Assembly (NCBI RefSeq): GCF_900169075.1
Contig: NZ_LT827015.1
Coordinates: 3,054,158-3,118,157, forward strand
DNA: 64,000 nt
Direction: 5' to 3'
From: Chryseobacterium phocaeense
Lineage (GTDB): Bacteria > Bacteroidota > Bacteroidia > Flavobacteriales > Weeksellaceae
The translations under genes were made by a program, and so were the position numbers. Positions 8,773 through 16,905 of this stretch are shown here, piece after piece. Under the pieces are notes generated by a model, which saw only the letters and a program-made list of their open reading frames with translations, did not search any database and had not been told where the DNA came from. The stretch's first letter is position 1. Every line of letters begins with the position of its first letter.

Positions 8773-9063
8773 ATGAACAAGTCTGAATTAATCGACGCAA
8801 TCGCAAAAGATGCAGGAATCACTAAAGTTGCAGCAAAAGCTGCTTTAGAATCATTCATTGGTAATGTAACTACTACTCTAAAGAAAAAAGACGGAAAAGT
8901 TTCTTTAGTAGGATTCGGTACTTTCTCAGTAGCTGAGAGAGCTGCAAGACAAGGTATCAACCCTGCAACTAAAAAACCAATCAAAATTGCTGCTAAAAAA
9001 GTTGCTAAATTCAAAGCAGGAGCTGATTTATCACTTGCAGTTTCTGGTGCTAAGAAAAAATAA
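8773..9063 (+). CDS. HU-family histone-like DNA-binding protein
   Basis: A 96-residue basic protein of the HU/IHF family: MNKSELIDAIAKDAGITKVAAKAALESF dimerisation helices, VSLVGFGTFSVAERAARQGINPATKKPI beta-arm region with the conserved GFGTF and NPxT/K motifs, and KVAKFKAG. It bends and compacts DNA as a dimer. It has its own strong promoter and terminator, so it is monocistronic. Codon use is strongly biased to AT-ending forms, as expected for a highly expressed gene. Which HU/IHF subtype it is cannot be told from sequence alone. Confidence 0.95.
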   Translation: MNKSELIDAIAKDAGITKVAAKAALESFIGNVTTTLKKKDGKVSLVGFGTFSVAERAARQGINPATKKPIKIAAKKVAKFKAGADLSLAVSGAKKK

Positions 9064-9086
9064 TCATTCAGATTAAGAAAATTCAG

Positions 9087-9114
9087 GGCCGTTTCTCAGG
9101 AAGCGGCCTTTTTT
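9087..9114 (+). terminator. Terminator after HU
   Basis: Stem GGCCGTTTC / GAAGCGGCC (one G-T pair) with loop TCAG, followed by six T, 23 bp past the HU stop. Confidence 0.9.
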
Positions 9115-9117
9115 ATT

Positions 9118-9265
9118 GGTGGCTTCGGGAGGGAGCCTCAGCCACCCAGAGATATCCGTCATTTCAGAATCTAACCAGGTTATTTGGTCATTTTTTCAGG
9201 GATATTAGGTTTTGGCTAAGGCCCTTGTAATGGGTATCAAAATGTAAAGCGGGCTAAAGCCCGCT
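9118..9265. repeat. Two hairpin-type intergenic elements
   Basis: The first is GGTGGCT (9118-9124) paired with AGCCACC (9140-9146). The second is AGCGGGCT-AA-AGCCCGCT (9248-9265), a perfect 8-bp stem. Both lie in the 344-bp HU-pdxH gap (9064-9407), which otherwise has only the HU terminator and the heptamer array. They resemble REP-like sequences; function unknown. Confidence 0.5.
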
Positions 9266-9368
9266 CCTATTGAATTTCATATTTTATTTACCTTAAATTC
9301 CAGTTTAAATTTAAATAGAGGCATCATTTATCATGAAAAAACTATACCCCATTTCTTGTCCAGGCATA

Positions 9369-9396
9369 ATTACTCATTACTCATTACTTATTACTC
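9369..9396. repeat. Heptamer array ATTACTC x4
   Basis: ATTACTC, ATTACTC, ATTACTT, ATTACTC in tandem, 11 nt beyond the pdxH stop codon. This is a member of the 7/8-nt repeat islands. The unit (CTCATTA in another phase) is close to CTCATAA at 43841 and CTCATCA (minus strand) at 59657. Confidence 0.8.
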
Positions 9397-9407
9397 ATAA
9401 TTTATAG

Positions 9408-10052
9408 CTACGGCGCCAGTCTTGAAATCTTCCAGTCCAGTCCACCTTCTAACTGATAAATAATCCTGTCGTGAAGGCGGTTGGGTCTTCCCTGCCAGAA
9501 TTCAATTTCGTAAGGTTTAGCGATATATCCTCCCCAGTGATCCGGTCTTGGCACTTCGCTGTTTTCGTATTGTTTTTCAAGCTCTTTTAGCCTTTCTTCC
9601 AGAAATTCTTTATTCGGGATCACCTGGCTTTGTGGGGAAACGGCTGCGCCCAGCTGGCTTCCTTTGGGTCTTGAATGGAAATAGCCGTCACTGAGATTTT
9701 CTGCAATTTTTTCAAGATCGGCTTTAATGATGATCTGGCGTTCCAGGCTGGGCCAGAAGAAGTGTAAACAGGCTTTATGGCTCTTTTCTATTGCTTTTCC
9801 TTTTCTGCTGTTGTAATTGGTGTAAAAAATAAAACCTTCGTAGGTATATTCTTTAAGAAGCACCATTCTGGTCCTCGGGCAGCCGTCTTCTTCTACGGTA
9901 GAAACCGCCATGGCATTGGCTTCTGAGACGTTAGGATTCCCGCTGGCATCCAAAAACCAGTCTCTGAACTGTTCAATGGGATTTTGTTTTATCTCACTTT
10001 CAATAAGTTGGGATTTCTCATACACTTTTCTCTTGTCGTGCAGGTTTTCCAT
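9408..10052 (-). CDS. pdxH: Pyridoxamine 5'-phosphate oxidase
   Basis: A 214-residue FMN-dependent enzyme that oxidises pyridoxamine or pyridoxine 5'-phosphate to PLP (vitamin B6 pathway and salvage). Family segments in order: NAMAVSTVEEDGCPRTRMVLLK (FMN-binding strand), FYTNYNSRKGKAI (FMN contact), HFFWPSLERQI, SRPKGSQLGAAVSPQSQVI, and the C-terminal PLP-contact motif EFWQGRPNRLHDR. Length agrees with the family. It is divergent from the YqgE gene with 24 bp between start codons. No hairpin terminator follows; a heptamer array does. Confidence 0.96.
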   Translation of the reverse strand: MENLHDKRKVYEKSQLIESEIKQNPIEQFRDWFLDASGNPNVSEANAMAVSTVEEDGCPRTRMVLLKEYTYEGFIFYTNYNSRKGKAIEKSHKACLHFFWPSLERQIIIKADLEKIAENLSDGYFHSRPKGSQLGAAVSPQSQVIPNKEFLEERLKELEKQYENSEVPRPDHWGGYIAKPYEIEFWQGRPNRLHDRIIYQLEGGLDWKISRLAP

Positions 10053-10065
10053 AAATATTTTTTAT

Positions 10066-10073
10066 TAAATTTG
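10066..10073 (+). promoter_or_regulatory. -7 element abutting the YqgE start
   Basis: TAAATTTG, then AGT, then ATG at 10077. The 3-nt gap suggests a leaderless or near-leaderless transcript. Confidence 0.45.
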
Positions 10074-10076
10074 AGT

Positions 10077-10625
10077 ATGAATTACTCATACAAAGGTAAA
10101 ATATTAATTTCCACACCTGACATTTCCGGCGATATTTTTTCGAGATCGGTGGTCCTAATCATTGAGCATAATGAAAGCGGTGCATTTGGTTTGATATTGA
10201 ATAAGAAAAACAGCCAGATGAGTAATAAGTTCAAAAACTTTTTTGATTTCAAAATAGAGGTCTATGACGGCGGGCCGGTGGAAAATGACAAAGTGTTTTT
10301 TATCGTGAAAGGCAAGAAGGTAACTGAGATTTATTCTGAGATCAATAAGAATTTTTATATCACTGAAGATATTGAAAGTATCATCAGCTCTGTGCTCAAC
10401 AAAGAACTGAGCATTAATGACGTGAAGATTTTCTCCGGATATTCGGGGTGGTCTGCCGAACAGCTTGACAATGAGGTGCAGAGAAAGATGTGGACTGTGG
10501 TGGATGTATACAATTTGGACTATACCCTTCCCAATGACCAGACCCTCTGGAAGTCTATTATGCAGAACCTGGGTGGAGAATATCTGCTTTGGGCCAATTC
10601 ACCTGAAGATATCTCTCTTAACTAA
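10077..10625 (+). CDS. YqgE/AlgH family protein
   Basis: A 182-residue protein. Start chosen at ATG 10077 (MNYSYKGKILISTPDI), where family similarity begins; an in-frame upstream extension from 9984 would run through the pdxH start region. Family hallmarks are GKILISTPDISGDIFSRSVVLI, ESGAFGLILNK, VYDGGPVENDKVFFI and FSGYSGWSAEQLDNE (conserved GYAGWxxGQLExE-type motif). The family is widespread and conserved but biochemically uncharacterised. It is probably cytosolic. Confidence 0.93.
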   Translation: MNYSYKGKILISTPDISGDIFSRSVVLIIEHNESGAFGLILNKKNSQMSNKFKNFFDFKIEVYDGGPVENDKVFFIVKGKKVTEIYSEINKNFYITEDIESIISSVLNKELSINDVKIFSGYSGWSAEQLDNEVQRKMWTVVDVYNLDYTLPNDQTLWKSIMQNLGGEYLLWANSPEDISLN

Positions 10626-10732
10626 TTGAATTCGTAACTGATACGTTTTGAAAACATTAACAAATTTTAAGATTGCTTTAACCAATTTTAAAGAAAGAAT
10701 TTACGTTATTTGAAAAACCAAAATTACACACC

Positions 10733-11251
10733 ATGAGAGGAATCAAATTACTTGCTTTATCAGTTTTCTCTGTATCTTTTTTATCATTTTCTCCTATTAA
10801 CAAAAAAATAATCGTGATCGATGCCGGTCATGGTGGAAATGATAATGGAACAGTCTTCGGACAGTTTACTGAAAAAGAAATAACAGTCAGCGTGGCTAAA
10901 GAAATTAAGAAGCTGAATGAAAATCAGGATCAGTATGAGGTTATTTTAACCCGCGATTCCGACACGTATCCAACGCTTGGGGAAAGAACAGATATGATTA
11001 ACAAGCTGAATCCGGAAATGGTAATTTCCCTTCACATAAACAATAATCCTGAAAAGGAAACCGCTAAACAGGGAACTGAAGTATATATCCAGAATACTGA
11101 GGGCTCGAAAAAACTGGCTGAAAAAATTTCCAAAAAGTTTAACGCTACCAAAATCGAGGAACGCAATCTTCACATACTGAGAGAGACCAAAGCTCCAGCT
11201 GTACTTGTGGAACTTGGCTTTATCAACAACACGAGAATATATAACCAGTGA
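10733..11251 (+). CDS. N-acetylmuramoyl-L-alanine amidase, probable C-terminal frameshift
   Basis: A 172-residue Amidase_3 protein with an N-terminal secretion signal (about residues 1-22). It cleaves the bond between N-acetylmuramic acid and L-Ala in peptidoglycan. Zinc-site motifs are IDAGHGGND, a Glu in the TEKEITV segment, and SLHINN; PAVLVELGFINN carries the catalytic Glu. After GFINNTR the frame gives IYNQ-stop. The next frame continues YITSEAGQKEIAQKF and IIREY to a TAA at 11306, the expected last helix. One indel near 11235-11240 would join them. This could be a sequencing error or a real mutation removing the last helix. Confidence 0.85.
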   Translation: MRGIKLLALSVFSVSFLSFSPINKKIIVIDAGHGGNDNGTVFGQFTEKEITVSVAKEIKKLNENQDQYEVILTRDSDTYPTLGERTDMINKLNPEMVISLHINNNPEKETAKQGTEVYIQNTEGSKKLAEKISKKFNATKIEERNLHILRETKAPAVLVELGFINNTRIYNQ

Positions 11252-11306
11252 AGCCGGCCAGAAAGAAATCGCACAAAAATTCACAGAGATCATCCGTGAA
11301 TATTAA
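11252..11306 (+). pseudogene. Out-of-frame remainder of the amidase C-terminus
   Basis: Reading from TAT at about 11236 in the next frame gives YITSEAGQKEIAQKF then TEIIREY and TAA. This fits the family C-terminal helix that follows the catalytic LGFINN segment. It is expressed only if the frameshift is absent or bypassed. Confidence 0.65.
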
Positions 11307-11338
11307 ATAAAGAAACAATTTCTGATTTATTCAGAATA

Positions 11339-11381
11339 AAACCCGGTAAAGGACTTGGGTACTTTGTTGTTTACCGGGTTT
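11339..11381. terminator. Bidirectional terminator
   Basis: A 12-bp stem AAACCCGGTAAA / TTTACCGGGTTT separates the convergent amidase and class-IV aminotransferase-like genes. The T-runs on either side are short. Confidence 0.75.
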
Positions 11382-11387
11382 GTCAAT

Positions 11388-12197
11388 TTAGAAACTGTTT
11401 TTCCAGCTTTCCACCATTTCTATAAAACGGGAGCTTTCGAACGTCTTATTTCTTATTTTACCTACAGAAAATATGCCCTTCTCATCTGAGATCATTAAAA
11501 TCTCTTCCGCTTTTTGAGATTCAAAGGCAATAATCTCATGTTCCTGGATATCTGCCAGGTTATTTTTATGCAGGAAAGTCACGAAATTTTCCATGAGGGG
11601 AGAAATGTAAGCTCCTTCCGACTGCTTTGGAATTTTGATGATATTTCCTTCTAAAAATAAAAGGTTTCCTGAAGTGGTCCTTGCAATTCTTTTGTTGGGA
11701 TTAAGAAGGATCACATCATCCAGATCATTTTCCTCAGCATAAATACCTCCGTAAATATTTTCCGGGCAATGCACCCTGATATTGCTCAGCAGATTATTAT
11801 TGACGTTGATTTCCTTGGTAAGATCCATTTCCAATGGCCTGTGATGCACTGCAAGCACATCATCTGACTCCGTTACCTCATAGAAATAGGAAACTGAAGA
11901 TTTTGATACCGTTAAGGCATCATTATTCCTGAAAACCTGGAAATTAATAATCCCGTTTTTTATTCCCTTACCTGCGATAAGATCTTTATGGAAAAGATTC
12001 TGGAAAAACTCCAGCGTATAGGTAAGCGGAATATTCATTCTCATTTTTCTCATAGAGGCCATCAGGAAGAAATAGCATTCTTCATCCATGATCAATCCTC
12101 CGTTTCTCAGGAAGAAAGAAACCTTCACAGCGTCACCCAAAAGAAACGCTCTGTTCTTCACAGATAATCCGTCTGATGTAAAATATTGATTTTCCAA
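11388..12197 (-). CDS. Class IV aminotransferase-like protein, likely catalytically degenerate
   Basis: A 269-residue protein with the fold of branched-chain aminotransferase/PabC proteins: NRAFLLGDAV near the N-terminus, a central LLSN-type segment, DDVILLNPNKRIARTTSGNLLFL, and a C-terminal KAEEILMIS. The PLP lysine normally found in an LKT/IKS-type motif is replaced: LLSNIRVHCPEN has Arg there. The conserved Glu of the VxE...GN motif is Arg (IARTTSGN). It may be a pseudo-enzyme or have a non-PLP role. The gene stands alone on the minus strand. Confidence 0.75.
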   Translation of the reverse strand: MENQYFTSDGLSVKNRAFLLGDAVKVSFFLRNGGLIMDEECYFFLMASMRKMRMNIPLTYTLEFFQNLFHKDLIAGKGIKNGIINFQVFRNNDALTVSKSSVSYFYEVTESDDVLAVHHRPLEMDLTKEINVNNNLLSNIRVHCPENIYGGIYAEENDLDDVILLNPNKRIARTTSGNLLFLEGNIIKIPKQSEGAYISPLMENFVTFLHKNNLADIQEHEIIAFESQKAEEILMISDEKGIFSVGKIRNKTFESSRFIEMVESWKNSF

Positions 12198-12274
12198 TTT
12201 TTGATGTGATTTATTTATAAAAAAATAATGAACGATAAATCGTTCATCAGTTTTACCATTTCATAGTGCGCAGC

Positions 12275-12661
12275 CTATGCCGCACCTAATTTTATTCTGA
12301 GGTTTTCAATCAGGTTTTCCCAATACAATGCGTTCTCCTGCTCATCCCCTTCTTCACAGAAATCGGTAATGTTCAGGGCCAGGTCTTCTGTAATATCGTC
12401 TATTGTAATTGTCATTTCAAAGAAATTTTTAGTCCCTTCATCTTCTTCCCATCTGAAACGTACGAAACCTTCAGGCTTATATCTAATCAAAGTGGCCTTT
12501 TCGGCAGGTCCTCCGCCCCAGCTGAAAAAGAAGTCATCGCCTTTCTCTGTTACCTCATCCGCAAACCATTCAGATAATCCCTCTGCCGTCGCCAGATATT
12601 CATATAAAATCTCTGATAAACAATGCATTGGAAATTCGTAATGGACTTTATGTTTCGCCAT
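12275..12661 (-). CDS. START/AHSA1-like domain protein
   Basis: A 128-residue protein starting at ATG 12661 (MAKHKVHYEFPMHC). A TTG nine codons upstream would add MRDDKNKDY but is less likely. It is a SRPBCC/START-like single domain: hydrophobic-cavity strands HYEFPMHCLSEILYEYL, a loop GLSEWFADEV, FFFSWGGG, and a C-terminal helix from about residue 108. Such proteins bind small hydrophobic ligands; the ligand is unknown. The composition is acidic. It is monocistronic. Confidence 0.8.
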   Translation of the reverse strand: MAKHKVHYEFPMHCLSEILYEYLATAEGLSEWFADEVTEKGDDFFFSWGGGPAEKATLIRYKPEGFVRFRWEEDEGTKNFFEMTITIDDITEDLALNITDFCEEGDEQENALYWENLIENLRIKLGAA

Positions 12662-12821
12662 ATAATCTTTGTTTTTATCGTCCCGCAATATATAAATTAA
12701 TTTTTTTATTACACTAAAAAGCAGTTATTTTTTTAAAGAATCTTCATGATATTTATCACAGGATTTAAATCTTAATTGAATAAAATTCGCAGGTTAAAAA
12801 CTACCATGTACAGCATAAAAA

Positions 12822-12844
12822 AATCTCTCGTCAATCGAGAGATT
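12822..12844 (-). terminator. Terminator of the class III aminotransferase
   Basis: Stem AATCTCTCG / CGAGAGATT with loop TCAAT. The minus-strand T-run follows (plus-strand A-run 12817-12823). It lies 7 bp past the stop. Confidence 0.85.
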
Positions 12845-12850
12845 TTAAAG

Positions 12851-14032
12851 TTATTTTTCATTCAATACCTCCAGGATAATCTGGCATCCCTGTCTGATTT
12901 CGTCCATTGAAATTGTGAGAGGCGGTGAAATCCTCATATATTCATTTCTATAGAGTTGCCAGAAGACAATCAGCCCCTTTTCCATACATTTTTTAGCAAC
13001 ATCAAGGGTGTATTCAGGTGTTCCCAGATTCACGGCCAGCATCAGCCCTTTCCCGTTGATGTTTTTGATCTTCGGATGGACGAGAAGTTCTCTGAACAAT
13101 TTTTCTTTTTCAGCGGTTTGTTCCATCAGGCCGCTTTCAAGCACTTCCTTTAACGTAGCATAGCTGGCTGCAGCAATCAGGGGATTCCCTCCAAAGGTGG
13201 TAATATGTCCTAATTTCGGTGAATGAGACAGGGTTTCCATAATCTCTCTGGAACTCATAAAAGCACCTACCGGCACTCCGCCGCCCATTCCTTTACCCAC
13301 CACCAGAATATCCGGAACAATGCCAAAGTGCTCGAAAGAAAATAGCTTTCCGGTTCTTCCAAAGCCGGGCTGAATTTCATCAAGGATAAGAAGAGCTCCC
13401 GTTTCTTCACATCTTTTTTTAAGTTGAATCAGATAGTCCTCCTCAGGAACTAAAAACCCGGCTGCCCCCTGAATGGTTTCAAGAATGACGCAGGCTGTTT
13501 TCTCTGTAATTTTATCGAGGTCATTTTCATTATTAAATTCAATAAAGCTCACCATCGGTAATAGCGGGCGGAACTCTCTTTTATGGGTTTCATTTCCGGA
13601 CACACTGAGTGCGCCGTGCGTATTTCCGTGGTAGGAATTTTTAAAGGAAACAATCTCTTCCCTTCCGGTATAGCGTTTTGCCAGCTTTAGACTTCCGTCA
13701 ATAGCCTCTGCCCCACTGTTTACAAGATAAGTGATCTCCAGGGGATCAGGTGTGGCTTCCGCCAGAAGTTTACACAAGGCTACCGGCTTTTCCTGTGCAT
13801 ACTCACCATACACCATCACGTGCAGGTATTTATCCGCCTGTTCTTTGATGGCTTCTACTACCTTAGGATGCGAATGTCCCAGAGTATTGGCAGAAACACC
13901 GGCCACGAAATCCAGGTATTTCTTTCCGTCTGTTCCGTAAATATAGCTTCCTTCTGCTTTTTCAACTTCAAAACCAGCTGCAAATTTTGTGGTTTGTGCC
14001 TGATAGATAAAAAAGTCCTTATGCATTTCCAT
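12851..14032 (-). CDS. Class III PLP-dependent aminotransferase
   Basis: A 393-residue protein starting at ATG 14032 (MEMHKDFF); an in-frame TTG 21 bp upstream is less likely, and ATG 14026 is possible. It belongs to the acetylornithine/ornithine/GABA aminotransferase family: YLDFVAGVSANTLGHSHP, VNSGAEAIDGSLKLAKR, YHGNTHGALS, LILDEIQPGFGRTG (Asp binding the PLP ring nitrogen), VVGKGMGGG (Schiff-base Lys) and TTFGGNPLIAAA. It moves an amino group between an omega-amine or amino acid and a keto acid; the exact substrate cannot be fixed. A TAGCTTTG -7 element is 18 nt upstream (14051-14058). Confidence 0.93.
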   Translation of the reverse strand: MEMHKDFFIYQAQTTKFAAGFEVEKAEGSYIYGTDGKKYLDFVAGVSANTLGHSHPKVVEAIKEQADKYLHVMVYGEYAQEKPVALCKLLAEATPDPLEITYLVNSGAEAIDGSLKLAKRYTGREEIVSFKNSYHGNTHGALSVSGNETHKREFRPLLPMVSFIEFNNENDLDKITEKTACVILETIQGAAGFLVPEEDYLIQLKKRCEETGALLILDEIQPGFGRTGKLFSFEHFGIVPDILVVGKGMGGGVPVGAFMSSREIMETLSHSPKLGHITTFGGNPLIAAASYATLKEVLESGLMEQTAEKEKLFRELLVHPKIKNINGKGLMLAVNLGTPEYTLDVAKKCMEKGLIVFWQLYRNEYMRISPPLTISMDEIRQGCQIILEVLNEK

Positions 14033-14050
14033 TGTCGCAAAAATTTTCAG

Positions 14051-14058
14051 CAAAGCTA
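14051..14058 (-). promoter_or_regulatory. -7 element of the class III aminotransferase
   Basis: The minus strand reads TAGCTTTG (TAnnTTTG), 18 nt before ATG 14032. Confidence 0.5.
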
Positions 14059-14103
14059 AAAAAGATTCGTCACATGCAGAAATTATCAGCCTTTAATAAA
14101 AAA

Positions 14104-14131
14104 ATTACCCTTAAAAAAATCTAAGGGTAAT
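14104..14131 (-). terminator. Terminator of the C1q-like operon
   Basis: Stem ATTACCCTTA / TAAGGGTAAT with an 8-nt loop. The minus-strand T-run follows, at plus-strand A-run 14097-14104. It lies about 33 bp past the last stop. Confidence 0.75.
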
Positions 14132-14163
14132 CTAATATAAATAATAAAAAGTAGAAGATTATT

Positions 14164-14940
14164 TTACAGGACTTTTTCTACCGTCACAAAGCTGTTATTG
14201 ATTACATTGTAGGCAGTGGTTCCTCCAAGTTCAGAAATTGCTTCCAGGGTGATATACTGCCCCTGAACGATATACACTGAAAAATCCATGCTGATTTTCC
14301 TGACTGTTCCATCAAAATTCACGGTATTTTCCAAAAGCTGAAATCTTTTAACATCATTGACATACAAGCTTGCGCCTAATCTGCTGCTGAATGATCCTGC
14401 AGTTCCAGTAAAATTCAAGCTTACATTCACTCTGTATAAACCACTCTGGCGGATATAAAGCCTGTTCAGGTCTGCGCCTGTGGTTGCGGTATTGGTTTTA
14501 AGTTTCAGAGGATCTGCCAGAAAATTTGGCTTATCTATCAGGGAATTAATGGGAAGCATTACCGACCCTGAAGTTGTACTGACCGGATTGATACTGAATC
14601 TGGAAACATTATCGGATTCTACTTCAAAAGCTTTACTCCAAACGAGCCCGTCAAACACCATCACCTGGCCTGTGCTTTTTACAAAGAGCAGCATTCCCCG
14701 CAAAGCCTCTATTCTTGTGGATGGTGCACCGGCACCGGTATAAGGCAGATCAACAGCCGTTTCAACGGCCGGCAGGCCAAAACCTTTAACCCCCGTTGCT
14801 TCACTGGTATTGGTAATGTACATCATCACCTGATCATTTCCGTTAGCATTGGAGTCAGGGTTGGCTATATTCGTGAAATTAACTTGTGCACTGTACATGC
14901 TTAATGACAACAGGAACAGGCAGACTATATATTTTTTCAT
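14164..14940 (-). CDS. Secreted protein with C1q-like jelly-roll C-terminus
   Basis: A 258-residue protein with a signal peptide ending at SMYSAQ (about residue 19). The N-terminal half has the low-complexity repeat-type fold of Bacteroidota fibre-like proteins, ending FDGLVWSKAF. The C-terminal ~110 residues have the C1q/TNF-like pattern: LYIRQSGLYRVNVSLNFTG, SRLGASLYVNDVKRF, and VYIVQGQYITLEAISELGG. It probably trimerises outside the cell as an adhesion or fibre protein; this is inferred from fold type. It is last of three tandem paralogous genes with 2-bp spacing. Confidence 0.75.
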   Translation of the reverse strand: MKKYIVCLFLLSLSMYSAQVNFTNIANPDSNANGNDQVMMYITNTSEATGVKGFGLPAVETAVDLPYTGAGAPSTRIEALRGMLLFVKSTGQVMVFDGLVWSKAFEVESDNVSRFSINPVSTTSGSVMLPINSLIDKPNFLADPLKLKTNTATTGADLNRLYIRQSGLYRVNVSLNFTGTAGSFSSRLGASLYVNDVKRFQLLENTVNFDGTVRKISMDFSVYIVQGQYITLEAISELGGTTAYNVINNSFVTVEKVL

Positions 14941-14942
14941 TG

Positions 14943-15770
14943 TTAGTAGGCTTTAATTAAACGTGCTCCGATATATGAGTTGATGGAACTGGTATCCGTT
15001 CCATATGCAGACAGGGATCCCCCTGACCCACCAATAGTTGTTATTGTAGGAACAACTCTCAGCTCGGCACCGGCAGGTAAGGACACGGTTTGTGAAAAAC
15101 TTGATGTTTTACTTCCTTGGGTATCAATAATAAATACCAGCGAATAATTCGTTTTGGTCACAATGGTTTCCCAGGCTGAAGCCGGTGTATATTTAACCTG
15201 CAGGGTAAGCTTAAATTCAGTAATCCCTAACTGGGCTCCTACACTGCCTCCGGTAAAACCAAGAGCGGCTGCAATATCATACATTCCGTTTTGTTTGATG
15301 GTCACCGTACTTGCATTTTTGAGAAGTAAATTATCTACCAGCACCTGGCTTTTATCATCCGGAGCCAGATACACTGGGGCTCCCAGAGAAAGACATATGC
15401 CAAGCCCGAAAGCCAGACAAGGTATGCTAATCCCCGATGAAATTCCCAATCTGGAGCCTTTGGACTGAAAAATACCCTGTATCTGTCTTGCAGGATTCCA
15501 AGCAAAGCCGTCATATTTATAATATTGATCATCTGTCTTGTTATAGATAAGACTGCCTACGAGATTGGGATAATCACTGAAGAGATCTGTTGAAGCCACA
15601 TCATACTTGGGAAAACCCGTATGGGTATTGGAATACGGAAGTATCACTCCTTTGGTTCCGTCTTTCACTTTAACGATATTCTTATTACTGATGATATTAT
15701 CTCCAATAGCAACTTGTGCATTTAAACCATACTGAAATAAAAGCACTGCGGTTAATACGATTTTTTTCAT
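14943..15770 (-). CDS. Secreted C1q-like/fibre-type protein
   Basis: A 275-residue protein with a signal peptide (MKKIVLTAVLLFQYGLNAQ). Segments GTKGVILPYSN, GSLIYNKTDDQYYKYDGFAW and IKQNGMYDIAAALGFTGG have the layout of its two neighbours: an N-terminal stalk-like part, a W-containing linker, then a beta-rich C-terminal domain with an NGMYDIAAALGF strand like the SGLYRVNVSLNF strand next door. It lies 1 bp from the upstream gene and 2 bp from the downstream one, so the three are co-transcribed. Cell surface or periplasm expected; the partner is unknown. Confidence 0.72.
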   Translation of the reverse strand: MKKIVLTAVLLFQYGLNAQVAIGDNIISNKNIVKVKDGTKGVILPYSNTHTGFPKYDVASTDLFSDYPNLVGSLIYNKTDDQYYKYDGFAWNPARQIQGIFQSKGSRLGISSGISIPCLAFGLGICLSLGAPVYLAPDDKSQVLVDNLLLKNASTVTIKQNGMYDIAAALGFTGGSVGAQLGITEFKLTLQVKYTPASAWETIVTKTNYSLVFIIDTQGSKTSSFSQTVSLPAGAELRVVPTITTIGGSGGSLSAYGTDTSSINSYIGARLIKAY

Positions 15771-15771
15771 C

Positions 15772-16695
15772 TTATTGCATGTTTATTTTTTCAACAATAA
15801 TTTCTGATACACCGCTTCCTGTAGTATTCATCGAAAAAGACAGGATGTTTCCACCGATGACACCGGTACAAACCCCCGAGCCAATGTTCTGGTTTCCATA
15901 AAACCTCAGCCTGAGGTTATCGCCGGCTTCGAAACTTCCGATATAGGTGATAGCCAAAGACTGTCCCACATCAATAGCGCCCGGCGAAAGACTTCCCAGA
16001 GATAATGCTCCACTGGTGGAACTTGAACTGTTATTGGTAATAGGCCTCCACGTAGCAGGTGCTGCAGCGGTACTGGTTTCCAGGTCAATTTTGGAGTACA
16101 GATTAATGGCTACTCCCAAGCAGAGTGATGGTGTTTTCACATCAATGGCACCACTTTTAAAGGAAATTTTATACAGTCCTCTTGTTTTGATATTAATGAC
16201 ATTACTTGTGGCAGCAGCAAGGGATACATCTGCCGAGATATCATTATAACTTGGGCTTGCACTTGTAAAAGGAACATCTATTGCTCCTCCTGCCTGCGGG
16301 CAAAGTCTGTTCACTCCACCACATCCCAATCCACACGTTCCGCAATCTGCGGTAATGACTGCGCTTCTTATAAAGCGTGCCATTTTGTTGTTCTTCAATG
16401 TCGTTACGATAGGATCTGAAATTTTCCAGGTTGTCCCGTCGTTCTGTACAATGCTTCCCGTCTCTCTGTTGAAAATAATGGAACTCTGTGTACCGTTTCC
16501 GGTAGTCCCGGCAGCCGATGCCGGCAGTGCTGCAGTAGTGTTAGACCTTGGCATTCGCGCCGCACTGTTGTCCTGTTTTACATGTAAAAGTGTTCTTTCG
16601 TCAGGCTGAAAATTGGTTGTTTTTGCAATCCCAACTTGTGCGTTTACCCTTATTATAGAAAAAATAAGGGCCAACAGGGAATAGTAGATTCTCAT
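15772..16695 (-). CDS. Secreted C1q-like/fibre-type protein, Cys-rich centre
   Basis: A 307-residue protein with a signal peptide (MRIYYSLLALIFSIIRVNAQ). The N-terminal part contains SIIFNRETGSIVQNDGTTWKISD, the flavobacterial fibre-like linker. A central cysteine-rich stretch (CGTCGLGCGG plus RLC) may form disulfides. The C-terminal domain has IKTRGLYKISFKSG and FEAGDNLRLRFYG strands, similar to the paralogues downstream. It is first in the three-gene operon; no clear TAnnTTTG was found upstream. The function is probably surface or matrix structure; the specific role is unknown. Confidence 0.72.
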   Translation of the reverse strand: MRIYYSLLALIFSIIRVNAQVGIAKTTNFQPDERTLLHVKQDNSAARMPRSNTTAALPASAAGTTGNGTQSSIIFNRETGSIVQNDGTTWKISDPIVTTLKNNKMARFIRSAVITADCGTCGLGCGGVNRLCPQAGGAIDVPFTSASPSYNDISADVSLAAATSNVINIKTRGLYKISFKSGAIDVKTPSLCLGVAINLYSKIDLETSTAAAPATWRPITNNSSSSTSGALSLGSLSPGAIDVGQSLAITYIGSFEAGDNLRLRFYGNQNIGSGVCTGVIGGNILSFSMNTTGSGVSEIIVEKINMQ

Positions 16696-16905
16696 TTTTT
16701 ATTTTTTTTATCATTGTTGGTCTTCTAAATTTAAAAAATATTATAATTTAAAATGTATTGTGAATAAAAAAAATACGTTAAATAAAAAGGAATAATAAAA
16801 AATTCAGATTTAAAAGGCATTCCGGGGGCAGGCAGAGACTGGATTATTAAGAAAAACAACAGTTATTTTGTGCTATTTTCGGAAATTCTTACCCTTTATA
16901 TTAAA

